From Dermanyssus gallinae (lineage: Eukaryota > Arthropoda > Arachnida > Mesostigmata > Dermanyssidae): a stretch of DNA of 64,000 bases. Each line of letters begins with the position of its first letter. Positions within the stretch are counted from its first letter, which is position 1. The notes under the pieces are model-generated. The model worked only from the letters and a program-made list of their open reading frames with translations. It searched no databases and was not told where the DNA came from. Position numbers and translations under genes: made by a program. Below are positions 48,052 to 58,629 of this stretch, piece after piece. Location of the stretch: NCBI GenBank assembly GCA_003439945.1, contig QVRM01005966.1, positions 120,385 through 184,384 on the forward strand, read 5' to 3'.

Positions 48052-49690
48052 AATAGAAAAGGAGTTAAATGCTTCAGGCACTTACGCAGGAGGTTGAGTA
48101 AGAACTCAGCCCTATGAAGTGCGGGACTTTCACCTGACAGTTGGACATTATTCCGCCGAGATCACACTTACTACATGCACCTCCTCCCTCCAGCTCTACT
48201 CTCTGATAGCCCAGACCTCCTTTTAATAGTACTACGAGCCGACACGGTGAGTGTCCTTCGTATCGATGGGTCGAAGGCGTCTTAGGGTTTGTCTCTGTAG
48301 CCGCCATACTGCGTCCCTTTAGCTATAAAAATATTCTTCTAGAGGTACCGTCGTTTTTTCTCTTAGTTCGAATCTGTCTCTCCTGAGTTGCTCCAGGTGT
48401 CCCTTTCTAACCAATACCTCTGGTGCCACTGCAGCTCCTATAGTCTAGTTAGAAGTGCCTTCGCAGATGAATTGCACAGCCTGTGAAATTCCCTGAGTAG
48501 GCAGATCTGCGCAAAAACTGGGCAGACCAACAGCGTATGGACGGCGTAGTCTTCGACGCCTAGGTTACAGTGTACGCATGTGCCTAAGGAGGCTTTCTTA
48601 TCCTTAACAGATATGCCTAGAAGTTGCCATGGCCTAATATGTCCTTGTCAGAAAGTGACCAACCCACCGGGTCGATTCAACACCTCCTTATGTCAGGAAC
48701 GAGGTAGCGTATGCGCGCATCATGTGCACCATCCGGAATGGCAGCCCATCCGTTCTGCCATGTAGTAATTATGCCTTGCCTTTCGGCATCTTTAAATTCC
48801 CTATTAGCGTTTTTCGGGTATCTATCCCATGGTCTTTCATTTTTCTGTGCTTTTAGTTCCAGGGGAGGAGTACCAGCCACAATTCTATAAGCCTGAGTAA
48901 CTCGTAAGGCCGCCGTCGTTTGTGTTCTTCTTAATATATTTTTTAGCCCATGTGACCCTTTTTTCGTTTTGAACCACACCAGTGCTCCCAACAACGCTAT
49001 AGATTCGACGGCCGACATGATTAGCCTCCCACGTCCTGCTCTACTTGGTCCGTGCACGTAAAAGAAGATATAGGATTTTGTGTTTGCCACCTTCTCCGCT
49101 TCCCTCAAAGTGTTTGTAGCATAGTGCATACCCCTCATTCCTCTGTCCAGATATATACCCAAGTTGATGGGTCGTATAAGTTTCTTTCCTACCAGCAGGT
49201 TACCCTCACTCTTCTCCGATGCAAGAGCCAACCCGGTCTCCTTCATCCATTCCTCTACAACTTTCAGGACTTTATTAGCGTATAATTCGATCTCCGTAGT
49301 CGTCTGCGTATGCTAAAAGCTCCGCTCCTACGAGGAGGTTGCGAAGTTGAAGCACGTCGTCGTACGCTATGTTCCACAGCAGTGACCGTAGAATGGAACC
49401 CTGTGGGATACCCCCGTCATAGGCAAAATCTTGCCCTCAGAGGGGAGGGAATGACACGATCTTTCAAGTAGTCCAAGGTTAGCCTTACCAGGTATTGTGA
49501 CCTTCCTGTTCACCAGTGCATCCAGAATAACTTAAAAAAAAAAACAAATAACTTTCCAGGCTGTTAAGTTTTTCACGTCTAGCAGCACAGCAAGGCATAA
49601 CTTACTGGTGTTAGACGTAGAGCTGTGCAGCGCTTCTGCCTTATATATATTCGCGATCATCTCCCTTTCTATTCAACGGTATTTTTCTTC
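48052..49690 (-). mobile_element. R1-like non-LTR retrotransposon relic with oligo-A tail
   Basis: Minus-strand LINE relic. In order: LAVLLDVKN (damaged motif A, about 49565-49595), YDGGIPQGSILRSLLWNIAY (motif B, about 49360-49430), LLAYADDYGD (catalytic box, about 49297-49320), then a long open frame 48677-49246. That frame covers TGLALASEKSEGNLLVGKK, the thumb with AERVA-like EKVANTKS, SAVESIALLGALVWF, RTQTTAALRVTQAYRIVAG and LVPDIRR. The C-terminal knuckle region lies in other frames between about 48540 and 48690, and about 450 bases of 3' UTR end in oligo-A at 48051. It resembles R1/LOA-type ORF2 and differs from the element at 20870-23060. It is 5'-truncated within the RT. Confidence 0.85.
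48677..49246 (-). pseudogene. R1-like ORF2 thumb and post-RT segment (189 codons open)
   Basis: Longest intact piece of the R1-like element. It begins just after the catalytic box, with the ETGLALASEKSEGNLLVG segment typical of the RT region after motif C. It ends near RYLVPDIRR, before the C-terminal cysteine knuckle. A frame change near 49250 separates it from the AYADD box. It has no independent start. Confidence 0.8.
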
Positions 49691-51016
49691 TCTCAAGAGC
49701 TGATTATCACGACATCTTCGTTGCAATTGATTGGAGCATGGTTAGGATGTCTACGATGCCTGTATCAATAAAGCCAATTAAGGCTTTGAAGTCCTTCACC
49801 TGCTGACGGTCACCTTTATTTATTTCACAGTTTCAATCGTTGCAGTCACGTCTCAACATTCACACTGCACATTTTTGCAATTGAAATATCTATTTATCGT
49901 GGCTCGACTGTACCGCTCTGCAGCGCCGTGAACTATGCGTGTTTGGCACTTTTTCCCACTTTTGCTTGATCAAAGCTCCGCAATCAAAGCATCTAAGTTT
50001 CCGTGGTTGTTGCTGATACTGTTCAAACAACGGGAACGTGAATGTGAGATTGATAACATTTGCAATGCAATTTGTGTGTGTGTATGTGTAAACTTCGGCA
50101 TTCGCTCAGTTCAAAGTCATACTAAATAGCTTTCGTTCCGACAGTTGACTCTGTCGTTTTGGCGCAAAGCGCAGTTCGCAAGCCAACAGTTCCCAAAACG
50201 ATATTTTCTCTCCTCAATTCAATATCGTATCTCACTGTAATACACTGCAGCTGTCGAAATCATTGTGCCTAGACAGAAAAATGCATTCATCCGTCATCTC
50301 TATTTGTCTCCCCTCGAACGTACTTACAGGCTGCTTTGCGTAATCTTGTGCTAGTTCTCAAAATATAGTATTCTGCTACCTGTTTCGCGATGAACAATCT
50401 AGTTATTAATCCTTTGGATATATAGCTTTGAGCTCAGAGCTCGTTAGGATACCAAGGAAGAACTCACATATACGAAGGATGCCCGGATTTTTTTTCGAAT
50501 GAGATATAAGGAATTGTAGAGCTCGTAAAAGCAGATCTTTTTTTAATAAAACATGGTCTCTGAGAAGTCTTGTGTCGGAGTGAGAGTGAAATTTAAAACA
50601 TCTGTGGCACTGTTGTTATTGCCCGACATGGGAGCACAAACTGTACGATTGCAAGTCAATCAATCCTCCTATAGAGAAACCAAGCACACTCTAAAGGACA
50701 AACGACGCAGGCTAGAAGATGCGAGATGGTTGTTTAAAACAGAATTCGCAAGCGTTTAAGTTAAATCATAACCCTATGACATAGAGTGATTAGTCTGGTA
50801 GGTGATTAGTAGGTTATTTATACATGCATTCCATCTCAACATGCACTCTGGAATACCTTAAATGGTTCGCAAACACGCATCGGATCATCATATGTTTGGA
50901 ATGCAGGAAATGCACATGTTAGTACAGTTTCTAGTTTTGAGTGTTGTGAATAGTGTAGGGTTATGATTTTGAGGTATTGAACGAGAAAGCAGATAATAGG
51001 ACTGCCTTTTTTTCAA

Positions 51017-51020
<4 letters not shown>
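49691..51020. other. Stretch without recognised gene
   Basis: Short ORFs (60-68 codons), none recognised. Confidence 0.45.

Positions 51021-51049
<29 letters not shown>
51021..51049. repeat. (AT)n microsatellite
   Basis: A 29-base AT run. The sequence after it (caggggaagctaaatccat) could be the left end of the maT-like transposon. Confidence 0.93.
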
Positions 51050-51051
<2 letters not shown>

Positions 51052-52250
51052 GGGAAGCTAAATCCATACAACATTTGGCGGGCTACCATGCATAGACGGA
51101 ACGCGTTAATTCAGTTCGGTTTGCGTGAGCAGACAGCCCATTTACAATAGAACAACAACACATTGCCATCATGGACGGCCGCCGCAACCTGGGTTTAGAA
51201 TATGACCGAAGAACAACCGTTATCCAATTGCTTCGTGCCGGACATCGACTAGTCGAAATCATCAACGTTACTTTATTTGAAAGAGCAACGGTCTACGACA
51301 TTGCCCGACGCTACAGAGATGCAGAAGACACAGAGCTAAGTGGTGCAACACCTGGAAGGAAGATTCACAACCGCCGACGAGAAGCGAGAACGCCAAATTT
51401 GTGCAAAACTGCGTTTTTAAATTTCCAAGTCTATCGATGCGCCGTTTAGCGATCAAATTCAATATGAGTGCGTTCCGTTCTATGCGTCAGATTATCAGCG
51501 AAGAGCTGCGCTACAAGTCTACACGTTTAAAGTCAGACAGATGTTGTCTCAGGTCGGACAAAAACAAGAGGATGACTTGCTGCCATCTCATTCTCGCGTG
51601 CATGAGACACGAAACGGCGGGACATCTTCGATTCTTCTCCGGCAAGAAAATGTTCACCACTGCCCAAAAACATAGCCCGAAACACGACGGTGGCTCGCAA
51701 AGGACCCTGAGAATGTACCAATCGTGCATAGAACTACACATCCTGCCAGTGTGCACGTCCTAAGTGTTGTGTCGAATGAAGGAGACGCGATGCCCCCAAA
51801 CGTTTTTTGGCAGACACGAAACCGTATTAAAGAAAGTGTATTTACGTGTTCTTCGAAGGTTGGTAAAACCATGGATTGATAGAGTGTCTAATTGAAGACA
51901 ATATGTCTTTCAACAAGACGGCGCTCCCGATCACACCAGCAATTTTGTCTAGGATTGGCTGCGGGGCAACGTGACGGCGTTCTGGACAAGACGATGTGGC
52001 CCCTAGTAGTCCAGACTTAAATCCCCTGGCCTTCTATGTATGGGGCGTTTTTGAGCAAGAGTCTAACAAGTCTCGACATGCAGACACAGAAGCGCTACGC
52101 AGAGCCATTGTCAAATGGTTCAAGAATCTCAATGCGCTAACTTTGAAGAAGGCCTGTGGGCGCTTTCGCGCCAGAATTTAAAGTGTAATTGCTGCTGATA
52201 GTGGCCACATTGAATAAAAATGTTCCTCAGGAGTGTTCCTAAGGGCACGT
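51049..52250 (+). mobile_element. maT-like (Tc1/mariner superfamily) transposon relic
   Basis: Decayed DNA transposon with the transposase remnant at 51171-52181. Its left end may be at 51049, directly after an AT run. No matching right inverted repeat was found, so the limits are approximate. It lies within about 100 bases of the left end of the Tc3-like element. Confidence 0.7.
51171..52181 (+). pseudogene. maT-like transposase, inactivated
   Basis: Plus-strand frames give a helix-turn-helix part (IIQLLRAGH-like VIQLLRAGHRLVEI and TVYDIARRY, 51171-51330), then MRRLAIKFNMSAFRSMRQII (51436-51495). The first catalytic region is FFSGKKMF at about 51635, where the usual Asp of FSDEK is replaced by Gly. 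The second is VFQQDGAPDHTSNFV (about 51905-51950) with its Asp kept, and the third is SPDLNPLAFYVWG (about 52003-52040), where the expected catalytic Asp is Ala. The second-to-third spacing is about 37 residues, as in the D37D maT group, if one stop and one frameshift are ignored. The transposase would cut and paste the element at TA sites. This copy is dead. Confidence 0.75.
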
Positions 52251-52334
52251 AAAAAAAGATCACCGAAATATCAGTTTTCCTTTAGATATAAATTCCGAAA
52301 CGGGCGATAACGTTTAGTCTGGATCTAGCTGCCT

Positions 52335-52538
52335 TATAAAGTGTCTTGCAAAAAATTAGCAACTTATGTTTTTTTGTGATAATTTCGGCTTGGTTTATTT
52401 GAATGGCTTGAAATTTTAAGCGCATGATGTACATGACGAAACATGAGTATAGTGTTGATTTCATTGCAATCTCAAAATCGGTTCATACAAAAAATAAAAA
52501 AGTGAGAAAAATAGTGTTGCAAAATATTAGCAACAATA
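52335..52538 (+). repeat. Left terminal inverted repeat of the Tc3-like element
   Basis: Matches the reverse complement of 53773-53980 over nearly its whole length. Shared strings include gtgataatttcggcttggtt and catgagtatagtgttgatt. The inner end reads caaaatattagcaacaata. Confidence 0.93.
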
Positions 52539-52713
52539 ACATGCTAACAACACAGCTCTTGTTTGTAAAGGATAGTCGATACTACAGCTGATATTCGATC
52601 CCGGGGATCAAATGTCAGGAATATTGTCTAGCTAAATCAATCGTTATATAGCTGCAAAATATTCTACAGCTTAGTCGTTGTTCCGAACTAACGACAAAGC
52701 TTATGTTTAAACC

Positions 52714-53675
52714 ATGGGTCGTACAAAGGATCTTTCGGATAACGAAAAGACAAGAATTGAGGCATATGCTGAGCTCGGTCATACAGTAACTGCTATAGCA
52801 ACCAGATTAGGACGGCATAAGAGCACCATCAGCAGGTTCTTACAACCTGGAGTGAACCACAGGTGCAGATCTAACAGTGGGCGTAAGCCAGTTTTGACTA
52901 TTCGAGATCGGCGAAGGATCATACAGTTGGCTACTCATGACCAAATGTCTTCTTCCAGGATCAGGACTACTTCGGGAGTGCCAGTGCACCGATCCACAGT
53001 GTACCGAGTGTTAAGTTCTGACAAAAACGTGCGATACGCGAAAAGGAAGCTTATGCCGCGATTGCAACCGAAGCACATTGTCGCACGGCGTGAATTTTCG
53101 CATAGATACCAAACTTGGGATAACGAGTGGAAAAACATCGTCTTCTGGGATGAAAAGAAATTTAATCTCGATGGCCCTGACGGCTGTCAGTACTATTGGC
53201 ACGACTTACGAAAGGAACCTAAATGGTTCTCGAAACGTGTGACCGGTGGTGGTTCTGTGAAATATTGGGGCGCGTTTGGATATAATGGGAAGTCTGATCT
53301 AGTCGAGATTGTGGGCCGAAACAATTCTGACATGTACCAGCGCATTGTCGGTTCCCAATTAAAAGCCCACTTTAGAAGAATTGGGGGACCTGACGCAGTT
53401 TTTCAACAAGACAACGCCACGTTTCATACCTCGGCTAGCACTATAGCCTTTTTCAAGAACAAGGAGTACCACTTTTTGACTGGCCGGCATTAAATCCAGA
53501 CCTGAATCCCATTGAAAATCTTTGGGGACATTTGGTAAAGCAGATTTACGCAAATGGTCGACAATATGATCATTTGTCGGACCTCAAAGAAGCTGTCGGG
53601 CAAGCATGGACTAATATTCCACTTTCGTACTTACAACAGCTCATTAACTCCATGAAGACCGAGTTTACGATTTGA
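52714..53675 (+). pseudogene. Tc3-like transposase with one frameshift
   Basis: The ATG at 52714 has a good context (accatgg) and opens a 259-codon frame. N-terminal helix-turn-helix repeats (LSDNEKTRIEAYAELG and IATRLGRHKSTISRFL, residues 7-43) and a basic hinge (SGRKPV) are followed by a second DNA-binding part to about residue 110. Catalytic residues are Asp146 in FWDEKKFNLDGPDG, Asp233 in FQQDNATFHTS, and Glu in LNPDLNPIENLWG. The last lies 34 residues beyond Asp233, the DD34E spacing of Tc1-type enzymes, but in another frame. A one-base deletion near 53463 breaks the frame, and the true C-terminus ends at the stop at 53673. DLRKEP and DGPDG are typical of Tc3-type proteins. All three catalytic residues survive, so decay is slight. 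Confidence 0.92.
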
Positions 53676-53772
53676 TTCAGAAGAAGGGACGAAAAAACCC
53701 GTTTCTAGAATAAAATATGTAGTATCAAATAAGTCATACAGCCCTGCTAAGAATCGAATACGCTGTAAGGCG

Positions 53773-53980
53773 CTATTGTTGCTAATATTTTGGCAACACT
53801 GTTTTTTCACACTTTTTATTTTTGTATATAACCGATGTTGAGATTGCAATGAATCAACACTATACTCATGTTTCGTCAATGTACATCATGCGCTTAATAT
53901 TTCAAGCCATTCAAATAAACCAAGCCGAAATTATCACAAAAAAACATGAAGTTGCTAATTTTTTGCAACACAACTTTATA
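53773..53980 (-). repeat. Right terminal inverted repeat of the Tc3-like element
   Basis: Reverse complement of the left repeat. The inner end is ctattgttgctaatatttt and the outer end runs into the AT array. Confidence 0.93.
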
Positions 53981-54018
53981 TATATATATATATATATATA
54001 GACTTATATATATATATT
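53976..54018. repeat. (TA)n microsatellite at the Tc3-like insertion site
   Basis: Two TA runs separated by gact. Confidence 0.93.
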
Positions 54019-54490
54019 CCACTATAAACCTATTGTGTAATTGCTTTAACGCGTAATGCTAATTGCCCCGATGCTACGTTTGTTGCTTGATGAGTTACGC
54101 GTCGTTAATGAGTTGCTGGGGGGACGTGAGGTTTATTCGAGTCGATTCACAAATCGTCTGTGATATAGATGGGAAATATGCACATAAATTAGTTTAGGGT
54201 CTAAAGGGAACTTATAATTAATAATCGCACGACTATTGAGACAAGTTTGGGTTCAAAAACTAATTCTGGCGAAGCATAGTCGACTGACAAAGCTATGAGC
54301 CAACAATAATAGGCCGGACGGTAAGTGCGCTGTGTGAGCAAACGGGGCCGGCTCTCTTTTGATGGCCGCGGGTACTTTACTACAGCGACAAAAAGCTTTG
54401 TCGATGGTTTAGGGATAAGAATGTTAGGAATTTATTCGACAGCCTAGTACGCCTTTTAGGTTTATTAGAACGTGTAAAAAATCGCGTATA
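54019..54490 (+). repeat. Unclassified dispersed repeat D, copy 1
   Basis: About 470 bases matching 55385-55866 along the whole length, including gtttgttgcttgatgagttacgcg, cacataaattagttta, gctatgagccaacaataata and ggaacgtgtaaaaaat or its variant. It has no coding capacity. It begins at the AT tract. Confidence 0.9.
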
Positions 54491-55349
54491 GGTTTAACGA
54501 TTAAATCATTTGTGGAGTGCTCACTGTGCGTACATCTTGGTGTTCTTGCTTCGGATGACCTCGAGCCTTGGCGGTACATCCACCAATTAGTTTGATATAC
54601 TTCCATATTTTGAACGTTGAGTTGCTTTTTGTAATATGTTTTATCTCCGGGAAAAAAATGCACAAATCCGGGATCAGTAAATATGAAAGTTGCGGAAATT
54701 TAGAACTCGATTTTTTAAATCAAATAATGCAAAATCAGTAACAATGCGTGCGCCGGTGAGTTGTCGTGATGGAGGATCCACAACTTGTTTGCCCAGAGTT
54801 GAGGCCTCTTGCGTGGGACGTTTTTGCGCAATCTTCTTAGAATTCCGTTGTTTTATTTCTTATTGACCGTGAAACCAGGTCGCAAATATTCGCGAAAGAT
54901 TGTTTATTTCTAGTAACTTAACAGTTTAAGGAACCTTGGTGTTGACTTTGTGACTGTTTGAATTTATTTGGTTGTTCTGTCCCTGGAAGTAGCACTGGGA
55001 AGATTGAATCCTGATCTCGTTATCGTAACCATATCGTGATGACTCGTCTCTTGTATTTACTCTTTGAACATATCCAGGTTCTTCTGCCACCGTCAGAAGG
55101 TTGAATTCGGACATTCTGCAGACTTGATGCATTTCCGTCATTTCTTTATGTTCTAGTTTTCAACCAAACCCCGTTTTGTTCACTTCTTTAAACCAAAGTC
55201 ACACAATAAATGAGTTAAGGTCTCTGTGTAGCTGACGAACGGGGCACTTGTAAGCAAAACAATCCAAACGACCCTGGTTGTTTCGGTCGGCCGGCAAAAT
55301 ACTAGAAGCTGTTGATGCGCCCTCGTCTATGTATATGTATACTCATGTA
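54491..55349. other. Stretch without recognised gene
   Basis: Nothing recognised between the two repeat D copies. Confidence 0.45.
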
Positions 55350-55866
55350 CATACAGGATGCCTAGAAAAATGTTCGAAAGCATAATATAAACCTATTGTT
55401 GTTAATTGCTTCACCGCCTATCTCTAATGCCGCGATTAAGTTTGTTGCTTGATGAGTTACGCGTGCTTAATGAGCTGCCGGCGGGACGTTAGCCTTCGTG
55501 CCGTCGATCCACAAATCGTCTCTGTGACATAAAGGCAACTGAATGCACATAAATTAGTTTAGGATCTAGGATGAACTTATAAATAATAATCACACAACGA
55601 TTGAGACTAGTTTGGGTTCGAAAAGTAATGCAGGCGAGGCATAATCGACTGAAAAAGCTATGAGCCAACAATAATAGGCCGGTCGGTAAGTGCGCTCGCT
55701 GTGTGAGCAAACGGGACTGGCTCACTTTTGATGGCTGAGACGGGCTTTTTACTACAGCGACAAAAGCTTCATTCATGGTGCAGAGATAAAAGTTCCAGAA
55801 ACTTAGCGAGCAGTCTAGTACGCGATTTAGGTTTACTGGAACGTGTAAAAAATGAGTATAGGTCCA
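55350..55866 (+). repeat. Unclassified dispersed repeat D, copy 2
   Basis: Same orientation as copy 1, extended at its left by acaggatgcctagaaaaatg, which resembles the outer ends of some mariner-type elements. It could be a non-autonomous DNA element. No matching right end was found. Confidence 0.88.
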
Positions 55867-55950
55867 GTTACAACAACAGTTTTGGCGAGCGCGTATTAGC
55901 GGGACGCCGAACTTAAAAATATCGCAACCCCAAGAAAAAAAACAATCGTC

Positions 55951-55953
55951 TAT

Positions 55954-56000
<47 letters not shown>

Positions 56001-56042
56001 CACACCCTTTAGCAATGGGGGCTCTATTACAACCACATATAA

Positions 56043-56080
<38 letters not shown>

Positions 56081-56122
56081 CACACCCTTTAGCAATGGGG
56101 GCTCTATTACAACCACATATAA

Positions 56123-56169
<47 letters not shown>
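55951..56169. repeat. Three (AT)n arrays with a duplicated 50-bp unique segment
   Basis: AT arrays at 55951-55997, 56046-56078 and 56125-56169 are linked by two apparently identical copies of a segment starting tcacacaccctttagcaatg and ending cacatataagtga. The unit is about 80 bp. It is the same architecture as at 26391-26812. Confidence 0.95.
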
Positions 56170-56173
<4 letters not shown>

Positions 56174-56496
56174 TGGAGTGCTGTCGACACAACATCGGCT
56201 TAATACGGGTCAGTGTGTACCGTGGCCGAAGCCTGGCGGCCATCCTAGAGATCCCTAGAGGATAGTCGTATGCTGGTCCTCGCATCTATTTGAGTCTTGA
56301 TTCTGATTCGCTTGTAATGGAGTAACTATCTAATAGCGAAAGTTTCGCTCTTTCTGTCTAAAGCGAAGACAACAGGCATCCGGCTAAGACCGCAACGTCG
56401 TAGGCCTTAATCAGTTAAACCGCAATTCGGTGGCGACTACCTATCCGAGTTGAGATTATCCTAAATAAAATACATAGGCAGTAGAGAAAACGTACC
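56170..56496. other. Stretch without recognised gene
   Basis: Nothing recognised. Confidence 0.45.
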
Positions 56497-56702
56497 CACA
56501 ATGGGGCCATCCCTCGGCCGTATTGTGATTCCGTCTACTGTGTATTTTATTCTGTTCTTTAACCTCTGCCGCGTTTGAGAATTCCAACGTGCCAGTGGCA
56601 CCAGCCTTAATGCCAGGAGGCGCGAATTATTCACATGTCACCCAGACACGACTAGAGACTCGCTACAGTCAAGCCGATTGTTATTGTCAATAATATAGCA
56701 AG
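56497..56702 (+). repeat. Unclassified dispersed repeat E, copy 1
   Basis: About 200 bases matching 57381-57590 with substantial divergence (ctactgtgtatttt versus cccactgtgtattc, then attctgttc, gagtttgaga, ccagcg or cagtgg, and aattattcaca). It is immediately followed by the AT run at 56703-56725. Confidence 0.75.
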
Positions 56703-56725
56703 TATATATATATATATATATATAT
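56703..56725. repeat. (AT)n microsatellite
   Basis: A 23-base AT run. Confidence 0.93.
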
Positions 56726-57380
56726 GCGCGAAAGATAACGTAAGTAAAACATTTGCACTTTTTCGCGTTAAGACTTATTACGTTTCCGAACGAATCAAAT
56801 AATTGGAACGACGCTCCGCGAAGTTTTCAGGTCATCAGAAAGACTGCATAAAAAGGAAATGTCTATAACGTGTATACTTTTCTACATTCCTTAACGAATG
56901 GCTACGTGCACGCGCACATCTTGTTAACAGAATGCAATCATGCCAGAAACGTCGAAGGTGACATTTTACACGAGATGTGTTGTTTCCTACATAACGTCCA
57001 CCTGTCTTTATTATACCTAATTGAAAACGTCGGTATTAGACATTACTACTATTAAACGTGTCTGATTTGAAAGTTTAATTTGTCATCCTTATTAGGACTA
57101 TTATGTAAATATATATATAGCCTAATATATAGAATTTCATTGTTGTATTCCTTATTGACCGCCAGAAGGTTGAATTCGAAACTCGATACGCCTATTATAT
57201 ATATGTATATGTATCTCCTATCGTTCTACCTTAACTTCGCGCCCCCATACGACCGTTCTCAATCGGAAAGCTTGCCGGCCTCTGTAGATCGATCAGGGCG
57301 CACACATAGCCACACAGTAGTGATTAAGTTCCTCCCCGTAGAGTTAAGTACACTCACACAGTAGACTGAGCGCCAAAATA
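56726..57380. other. Stretch without recognised gene
   Basis: Short A/T-rich ORFs only. Confidence 0.45.
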
Positions 57381-57590
57381 GGGCTATTGTTGTATCGGCT
57401 TTATTGTCACCCCGCCCACTGTGTATTCAATTCTGTTCCTTTCCAACCTGTGCTGAGTTTGAGAAGCGGAGTTCCAGCGCGCCAGCGGTCTTACCCTTAA
57501 TCCCAGGAATCCCAAATTATTCACACGCAACAGTCAGGCACGGCTACAATCGCTAGAATCAGACAGATTTCCTCGTGATCGACAACTCGC
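57381..57590 (+). repeat. Unclassified dispersed repeat E, copy 2
   Basis: Second, diverged copy of the 200-base repeat at 56497, same orientation. Confidence 0.75.
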
Positions 57591-57753
57591 TGGTTAGAGG
57601 GCTGATGAGGGCCCACAGTTCGTGTAAACGGGGGCAGCTAAGTAGAATAATTAGGAGAGTCTGATGTCATCATCCTCGCGTTTTTATTGCGGGGACGCCG
57701 GAGCGTTACTGCGACACAAACTATACAGAACGGTATTATAGTTCTGCCGCAAA

Positions 57754-57788
57754 ACCCCGGAGAACCGCGAACCGGGGTTCTCCGGGGT
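57754..57788. repeat. GC-rich perfect 13-bp inverted repeat
   Basis: accccggagaacc (57754-57766) pairs with ggttctccggggt (57776-57788) across 9 bases. It would form a stable hairpin. Confidence 0.9.
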
Positions 57789-58286
57789 CTGTGTGAGCGC
57801 ACACGCAATGCTGCGGAAGTCAGGATTAGATAGAGGAGGTTCTATTATTATACTATTTTTTCCTGGGGTAGAAGAGTAATAGAGAGGCATTCATCATGAG
57901 CCTGAGCTGATTTCACAACTAGACGCGCTCCAGCTGCGTCATCGTGAGGTAAGTCTGTGCATGTGGGCCTATACAGAAACCTGTCGATAAAACAGAATCA
58001 TTTGCAGTATGCCAATTGCGGTTATGGTTCTCATTATATTCGTGACGCCTGCCGTTTCATGCGCCGCTTTGTTGTTGTTGTTACTGTTACCTATGGTGTG
58101 CAACATACTTTTAGACTTTGTGTTGAGCCAGATGTATGCCAGCAAAAGATAACTACACAAGAAAGATTGCCACTGCTAGTAGGGTTGTGCCGCTATTTAC
58201 CCTTATGGTGTTATGTCGGTGTCCAGCTATTCACTCAATACGCCTAGGATGGGACAGGACAATGAGATCAGAAAATCGACCTCCAC
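57789..58286. other. Stretch without recognised gene
   Basis: Nothing recognised. Confidence 0.45.
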
Positions 58287-58629
58287 TAGCCCATTCAGGC
58301 CAGTGGCGGCGTAGTCTAGGGGACTAGTGCGCTAGTCATGGTTGTCATCTACCGGGGTGTCGCCGGTTCGATCCCTGTTGTTGATCGAATTTTCTTGAGC
58401 GAGGGTCATTGAGAATTGATAATAAACCATACCGCTGAGAGTCAGCGGCCATGCTGCCACAAGGACTGTTGAGGAAACCCTAGATATCTTAACATGTCTT
58501 ATCCTCGGTGCATTGAAGATATACCTCAGGTTAAGTTCCAAGCCCGTAGGGGACGAAGATAGTCTAGAATTAAAAACAACCTCCTTAAATTGTTTTTCAA
58601 TTCCATAATTAATAGCCCATTCAGGCCAA
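58287..58629 (+). mobile_element. SINE-I, full-length copy with 16-bp target duplication
   Basis: The element spans 58303-58613 (311 bases), between perfect direct repeats tagcccattcaggcca at 58287-58302 and 58614-58629. Its 5' head resembles a tRNA gene with an A box tagtctagggg (58312-58322) and a B box ggttcgatccc (58365-58375), the RNA polymerase III internal promoter. A body follows that is shared with copies at 15044-15285 and 30922-31105, then an A/T-rich 3' end. It codes for no protein and would depend on a LINE machinery in trans. Which LINE is unknown, as no 3' end in the window clearly matches. Confidence 0.96.

Larger units (their letters stand above)
52335..53980 (+). mobile_element. 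Tc3-like DNA transposon with long terminal inverted repeats, nearly complete
   Basis: About 1.65 kb. Its ends match as inverted repeats of about 200 bp: left 52335-52538, right about 53773-53980, both starting tataaagt and sharing ttgcaaaaaattagcaac. TA dinucleotides lie at both ends, as expected for the superfamily target. The transposase gene is central. The right end adjoins an AT array (53976-54018), a natural source of TA targets. The arms differ at a modest number of positions. Confidence 0.93.

Noticed and set aside
55951..56169. CRISPR-like array (alternating repeats and unique pieces)
   Set aside because: The repeated pieces are AT microsatellites and duplicated flanks in animal-type DNA. 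There are no distinct spacers or cas genes.
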